A program made the position numbers and the translations under genes. 64,000 bases of DNA from Hofstenia miamia. Taxonomy: Eukaryota; Xenacoelomorpha; Acoela. Position 1 is the first letter of the stretch, and every line of letters begins with the position of its first letter. Below are positions 58,009 through 64,000 of the stretch, piece by piece. Under the pieces are notes generated by a model. That model was not told the DNA's origin and ran no database searches. It was given only the letters and a program-made list of their open reading frames with translations. The stretch is taken from NCBI GenBank assembly GCA_004352715.1, contig SCFE01000022.1:638053-702052 (forward strand). The letters are read 5' to 3'.

Positions 58009-58012
58009 ATAA

Positions 58013-58573
58013 AAAAATTTGCGGAAGTTCTAGTTATAGTAAACAATTTTGGAGGTCAAATAGCTATGCAGGCCCAAATTATTTGGTAATAAGTATCTAG
58101 TATACACCAAAGCACTTAATGAAAATTTAATGCATACATTTGGGAGTTTTGTATTGGGGAACACGAATTGACATCCAGCACCAGGCTCCAAATTTACCGT
58201 GACGCTGCTGATAGTAACATGAAAAAATATTTCTTTTTGCATCTTTAAAAATTAGATTATACATTTACATTTGGTTGATATGCTAAATCACCAATCTATC
58301 TCGCTAAAAGCCAATAACTGTCGGCGAAAGGACAGTAATAGTTTTTTGTGAAATAGCCACAATACATGCTATCTCGGTTTATTTTAAAATTTAACCTTAA
58401 TGCATGCTGAAATTTCTTTTAGATGATCATTATTGATCTAAGAATAAAACAAAACTTTCATATAGTTATTCTAGTTATCGCACTATAATTTTGCATTGCT
58501 AAACAAAAGATTTCAAGTCACTACATTTTTCAATTCGGAATTCAAATAAATTTTAACTATTATATGTAAACTA
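58013..58573. other. AT-rich spacer
   Basis: I recognise nothing; a 70-codon minus frame (58030-58242) has no known motif. Confidence 0.3.
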
Positions 58574-59594
58574 GTATATATATATATATATATANNNNNN
58601 NNNNNNNNNNNNNNNNNNNNNNNNNNNNNNNNNNNNNNNNNNNNNNNNNNNNNNNNNNNNNNNNNNNNNNNNNNNNNNNNNNNNNNNNNNNNNNNNNNNN
58701 NNNNNNNNNNNNNNNNNNNNNNNNNNNNNNNNNNNNNNNNNNNNNNNNNNNNNNNNNNNNNNNNNNNNNNNNNNNNNNNNNNNNNNNNNNNNNNNNNNNN
58801 NNNNNNNNNNNNNNNNNNNNNNNNNNNNNNNNNNNNNNNNNNNNNNNNNNNNNNNNNNNNNNNNNNNNNNNNNNNNNNNNNNNNNNNNNNNNNNNNNNNN
58901 NNNNNNNNNNNNNNNNNNNNNNNNNNNNNNNNNNNNNNNNNNNNNNNNNNNNNNNNNNNNNNNNNNNNNNNNNNNNNNNNNNNNNNNNNNNNNNNNNNNN
59001 NNNNNNNNNNNNNNNNNNNNNNNNNNNNNNNNNNNNNNNNNNNNNNNNNNNNNNNNNNNNNNNNNNNNNNNNNNNNNNNNNNNNNNNNNNNNNNNNNNNN
59101 NNNNNNNNNNNNNNNNNNNNNNNNNNNNNNNNNNNNNNNNNNNNNNNNNNNNNNNNNNNNNNNNNNNNNNNNNNNNNNNNNNNNNNNNNNNNNNNNNNNN
59201 NNNNNNNNNNNNNNNNNNNNNNNNNNNNNNNNNNNNNNNNNNNNNNNNNNNNNNNNNNNNNNNNNNNNNNNNNNNNNNNNNNNNNNNNNNNNNNNNNNNN
59301 NNNNNNNNNNNNNNNNNNNNNNNNNNNNNNNNNNNNNNNNNNNNNNNNNNNNNNNNNNNNNNNNNNNNNNNNNNNNNNNNNNNNNNNNNNNNNNNNNNNN
59401 NNNNNNNNNNNNNNNNNNNNNNNNNNNNNNNNNNNNNNNNNNNNNNNNNNNNNNNNNNNNNNNNNNNNNNNNNNNNNNNNNNNNNNNNNNNNNNNNNNNN
59501 NNNNNNNNNNNNNNNNNNNNNNNNNNNNNNNNNNNNNNNNNNNNNNNNNNNNNNNNNNNNNNNNNNNNNNNNNNNNNNNNNNNNNNNNNNNNNN
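58574..59594. other. (TA)n and 1000-N gap (58595-59594)
   Basis: A TA run enters the gap on the left only; the right side starts directly with unique sequence. Confidence 0.95.
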
Positions 59595-60775
59595 GGATAC
59601 AATTTTACTTAGTGTTACAACATCTAACAGTGCTAGCAATAATCAATTTATCAAAAAAAACATGTGTTGATTGTAAATCCATACTTCTTAAGACTCAAGC
59701 CATATCTATGGTTTCTCAAAACGATTCTATGTATTAGAAATGCAATCTGTACTTCATATCACATCTATCAGCAAAGATTTTGTACTGAACTACCCTAAAT
59801 TGTTATCGTAATAAGAAAGAAAAGGTCAGAAAAACACTGTAACAAAAATAAAAAATATGTTTGCAAAACAAAAAACTTTGAAAAAGCGCTGATAAAATAG
59901 TTATATCTGAAAAAATTATAACACTAATGATATATAAGAACTAATCAACTTTTTTAAGACGTTTTCAATACGTGAAGAACTTTCTAAGCAGACTTCTCAA
60001 GTTGGTATCTAGTTTTATATATATATAGCATATTCTATTAATGTTTGTTATTGTGTTTAAATCATTGATCCTCTGCTATTTTTAATTTTAAAAAACAATT
60101 TCAAGCCTTGGAATTTTAAACCTTGCAAAAATAAAGCCCTTACTTGTGCTATATTGCAGCAGATCTATGTGTCTACTTCGGATTCACTTCAATTTCAAAA
60201 AAATTCACTTTTTCACAAAATTAGTTTAAATAAATACGCGCAAATTACCATTTTATTATATTAAGATGTTGTTTAACATAAATGCTTTTAAAGTAGGATT
60301 TTCTCTTTGCAATTTTGTATACTTACAACTGTAATTCACATTCGAAAAAGGCATAATTAAAGCCTCTTGTTACCTAGAACTACTGCCATTCATTTATATC
60401 GAAAGAATTCCACTCTAAGAAGAGGAAATGTAAGAAACCACAGCAACTTGACACATGAAAATATTAATACTTTAAAATCATTTGAATGAAAACTCTAAAT
60501 GGAAAAGCATGAAGTGCTATGCATAGATTTTATTCTTAATGTTTAATTTTAAATACGCTATTGTAAAATATAGTTTCAGGTGATAAGCTATTGCAAATCA
60601 GAGAAATTGAATTATTACATGGAAACTATATTGAAATTTTTAATATTGTAATATTTGTAATGTAAAACACATATTAAAAGTTAATTCAAAGTCTTTTTAA
60701 TACAAGATATTACATTATTTTCAATCTTTTTAAATTATAAATATAATTTAAAATAGGTTTTTACTATAAACTTGC
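59595..60775. other. AT-rich spacer
   Basis: I recognise nothing here. Confidence 0.35.
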
Positions 60776-61787
60776 ATATATATATATNNNNNNNNNNNNN
60801 NNNNNNNNNNNNNNNNNNNNNNNNNNNNNNNNNNNNNNNNNNNNNNNNNNNNNNNNNNNNNNNNNNNNNNNNNNNNNNNNNNNNNNNNNNNNNNNNNNNN
60901 NNNNNNNNNNNNNNNNNNNNNNNNNNNNNNNNNNNNNNNNNNNNNNNNNNNNNNNNNNNNNNNNNNNNNNNNNNNNNNNNNNNNNNNNNNNNNNNNNNNN
61001 NNNNNNNNNNNNNNNNNNNNNNNNNNNNNNNNNNNNNNNNNNNNNNNNNNNNNNNNNNNNNNNNNNNNNNNNNNNNNNNNNNNNNNNNNNNNNNNNNNNN
61101 NNNNNNNNNNNNNNNNNNNNNNNNNNNNNNNNNNNNNNNNNNNNNNNNNNNNNNNNNNNNNNNNNNNNNNNNNNNNNNNNNNNNNNNNNNNNNNNNNNNN
61201 NNNNNNNNNNNNNNNNNNNNNNNNNNNNNNNNNNNNNNNNNNNNNNNNNNNNNNNNNNNNNNNNNNNNNNNNNNNNNNNNNNNNNNNNNNNNNNNNNNNN
61301 NNNNNNNNNNNNNNNNNNNNNNNNNNNNNNNNNNNNNNNNNNNNNNNNNNNNNNNNNNNNNNNNNNNNNNNNNNNNNNNNNNNNNNNNNNNNNNNNNNNN
61401 NNNNNNNNNNNNNNNNNNNNNNNNNNNNNNNNNNNNNNNNNNNNNNNNNNNNNNNNNNNNNNNNNNNNNNNNNNNNNNNNNNNNNNNNNNNNNNNNNNNN
61501 NNNNNNNNNNNNNNNNNNNNNNNNNNNNNNNNNNNNNNNNNNNNNNNNNNNNNNNNNNNNNNNNNNNNNNNNNNNNNNNNNNNNNNNNNNNNNNNNNNNN
61601 NNNNNNNNNNNNNNNNNNNNNNNNNNNNNNNNNNNNNNNNNNNNNNNNNNNNNNNNNNNNNNNNNNNNNNNNNNNNNNNNNNNNNNNNNNNNNNNNNNNN
61701 NNNNNNNNNNNNNNNNNNNNNNNNNNNNNNNNNNNNNNNNNNNNNNNNNNNNNNNNNNNNNNNNNNNNNNNNNNNNNNNNNNNNNNN
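60776..61787. other. (TA)n and 1000-N gap (60788-61787)
   Basis: A short TA run enters the gap on the left; the right side is GC-richer unique sequence. Confidence 0.95.
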
Positions 61788-62700
61788 TTCTCAACCCCCT
61801 GAGGGACTCTGGTCCCTCACAAACCACTGGTCATGTGCTTTCCTTTATATCCATGGTCAAATCACAAAAGTCAGAGAAGATAATGACAAGAACACCAAAA
61901 TTGAAGATGATAATAGGTAGGAAAAAACCTGAGAAAAAGACAGCTCCGAGTCCACAGGAAGTGGCAGTGTATTTGCCCCACTGGAAGGCAAAGAAATGGC
62001 ATTTACAAAAAGTTACATCTTACACATCATCAGAGAAAAATAAAGGACTGATGAGCCCTTTTTTAAAAAAATTATGCATAACTGGTGAAAGCCCCACATA
62101 TATTTTGTAAAGTTAACCCAGTGATCATAAACAACAAACTAGGTATTTGTCAATCTAATATTAGTGTTTTCACTAATACACTTAAAAGGTATAGGTGGAG
62201 TGCCACCTGCTAAACGAAATTCAAATATCTCCCTAGAGTAGTTAGCCCATTAGTACGAGACATTAGATCTACTAAAAAGGTTAAGAAATGCAATTTATTG
62301 GTAAAAAACAAGAATCTGATTAACATAGAAAATTTTAACTATCTGCACTGTTTATATAACAAAGAAGTAGTGGAGACTGAGTGTGGGGTCCAGAAATTTG
62401 ATAAGTTTATGCACCTAGGTATAATAGATTTCCGGACAGTTTCTTCTAGGGGAAGAGCTACTAGCATTATCAGTGGTCAAGATGTCACCAAAGAATTAAG
62501 GGTTGGTTAAGAAATTAAACGTGGCCAGAAAATAAAAAAGAAATCTCACAAGCCCTAATACAGATCACATAGGGAAATAGAGATGGAATGTGTTCAGAGT
62601 TTAGGAGAAATTTACTATCAGGACCGCTCTTTAAATTACCTTCCAAAGTTTATTTTAAGCAAGGGGAGTGGTAATTACATGCTATTATATATTATTTAAT
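61788..62700 (+). other. GC-richer segment with unassigned open frames
   Basis: Right after the gap is a hairpin TGAGGGAC-TCTG-GTCCCTCA (61799-61818). Two plus frames follow, 61835-62110 (91 codons, basic, with KKPEKKTAPSPQEVAVYLPH) and 62298-62510 (70 codons, with VVETECGVQKFDKFMHLGII). The local base and codon use is less AT-rich than the flanks, suggesting coding or transposon origin, but no family is recognised. Confidence 0.3.
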
Positions 62701-63013
62701 TATATGGCTAGGGATAACAAGCTTTTTTGAGCTAGATATCATATATTTAGACACACAAGGCAGCACCGTTTATTTGTCATAAGAATCACTCTGCTTGGTG
62801 ATAGATCTTCGGCATGATGCTGTGTGCAATTGGTGAAATCAGCTGGTCTTTTACCTAAAATGAATCTTGTAACGTTTAACTACCAATTGTTTTATTTTGG
62901 TGGAAACAGAGGTCAATTAGGTTTTGTGTCAGACTTACTATTGCTATTGAGCTTCCCTGAGATGGAATAAAAATACTGGATTTATTGTTGACCCTAATCA
63001 ATTTTGTGATTCT

Positions 63014-63046
<33 letters not shown>

Positions 63047-63372
63047 CAGTTCCAACAAAAATTATATCCGAAATTACTGTTAGACATTATGTACTTGCTC
63101 CTGAAGACCTGTCCTTGAAATGAGGTAGCTTCCCTAGGTGAAGATTCACTTATAATGATGTTATTTGTCATTATGTAGTATATCTATTTTAGTTTCATTT
63201 TCTTACTTTTACATAACGTGGGGACATTCTTTTACATCTTTGCCATTTAATGTAGATTCTATAAATATAAAGCAAGAAAGAAAAAGATGGAAATTAAATT
63301 TTGACCTCTTGTCACTTGGCACTGAATCATTTGTATATCAAATAGTATTTCCATAATTTTGTATTAAGAGAT
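62701..63372. other. AT-rich spacer with (TA)n at 63017-63045
   Basis: A TA run is present; I recognise no gene. Confidence 0.4.
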
Positions 63373-63738
63373 ATGCGTCAATCCAAATACACTACAATCA
63401 ACTACAATGCAAAATATTCGATGTTTTACATATACTTTTGTAGTGTATCTCTAAACATATACCTCCACAAAAAATATGAAAAAATATGTTATAGAAAATT
63501 ACTCACAAATTACCCACCCACGGATGTTTTTTATATTCATTGCTATGTCCTACATATAAATTACCTTCTTTTTGAGTATTTCTTTACAATTAATTTTGAT
63601 ACAAATCTAGTTGAAGTAGTTAAAAACTATACCGAACTTTTTCCCACTTTTGTACTAAATGAAAAATTTGGAAAATCATTAATGGCAGAAATTTATATCG
63701 TAGTATCTTTACCAGTCTCCAAATCACATTGTTCTTAG
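63373..63738 (+). other. unassigned 121-codon open frame
   Basis: This is the longest N-free open frame near the right edge. It is rich in Tyr, Phe and Ile, as expected of AT-rich random sequence, but its C-terminal third (NLVEVVKNYTELFPTFVLNE) looks more protein-like. No motif is recognised and no splice evidence was found. Positions 63739-64000 show nothing. Confidence 0.2.
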
Positions 63739-64000
63739 ACCTATTTGTGCAGATGAGGATTTCCTGGCATTTAAATGAGCTTTCAAAATTCCAAATACCT
63801 CAAGTACCTTAGAGATCCAAGTGACTTTATAACTATAATTTTTTTTTATTTTCATCGTAGAAATTTTCTCATGTATTCTTAGTTTCCACAAGTTAGATGT
63901 TCCTAGACATAAATTTCAAGATTTTAAAAAATGTCTATTAATTTCAGATTTTATGAGAATAGTCTTCCTAACAACAAGTTCTCATTGTTTATTTGAGATG

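Noticed and set aside
62706-62722. I-SceI-like TAGGGATAACA
   Set aside because: Only 11 of 18 bases of the site are present and there is no homing endonuclease or intron context.
1-64000. tRNA, rRNA or other structured RNA genes
   Set aside because: No cloverleaf box A/B pair or rRNA segment was recognised by eye on either strand; a covariance-model scan would be decisive.

Overview
This window looks like assembled nuclear DNA of an invertebrate animal. It is strongly AT-rich, full of (TA)n microsatellites and N-filled scaffold gaps, and dominated by animal-type transposable elements: LINEs with PHD-finger ORF1 and APE endonuclease, an R2-like LINE, a Gypsy retrotransposon, piggyBac, Tc1/mariner and hAT relatives. 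I see no bacterial operons, CRISPR, rRNA or tRNA. The phylum cannot be fixed from the sequence. The only candidate host gene is a pair of small phase-1 exons near 53.2-53.7 kb.

Layout. 0-4.2 kb: a decayed minus-strand Gypsy element (protease, reverse transcriptase, probable 5' LTR), cut by a 1-kb gap. 4.2-9.8 kb: AT-rich DNA with dispersed short motifs and an internally deleted mariner (7544-8132). 9.86-12.1 kb: two decayed plus-strand LINE fragments. 12.1-12.85 kb: the C-terminus of an R2-like LINE on the minus strand. 13.0-21.7 kb: one plus-strand LINE carrying a nested piggyBac (17081-19461, nearly intact transposase on the minus strand) and a nested hAT-type element (20137-21072); a 1731-bp exact repeat across a single N inside it is probably an assembly artefact. 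21.9-24.8 kb: a second long plus-strand LINE. 24.8-26.3 kb: the 5' part of an R2-like LINE on the minus strand, itself hit by a truncated LINE.

26.4-33.3 kb: a cluster of short DNA transposons (a TTAA MITE, several hAT MITEs, a Tc1 remnant, a deleted mariner). The main object here is a 2.55-kb hAT-like element whose interior has grown into ten 246-bp tandem units, nearly all identical. 34-41 kb: a LINE tail, a palindrome-rich 972-bp element, a solo LTR, gaps and a Tc1 transposase start. 43.7-46 kb: a decayed LINE and two members of a fold-back MITE family. 48.9-53.2 kb: hAT MITEs, a solo LTR and a 770-bp TTAA element. 53.2-53.7 kb: the candidate exons. 56.8-58.0 kb: a piggyBac fossil. The rest, to 64 kb, is gaps and AT-rich DNA in which I recognise nothing.

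The genes do not form a pathway; the window is a layered record of transposon insertions. The most informative items are the piggyBac transposase broken by one amber codon, the satellite growing inside a hAT-like element, the subterminal palindromes shared by TTAA elements, and two assembly duplications at N joins. Pseudogene calls rest on conceptual reading of both strands by eye; boundaries without target-site duplications are approximate.
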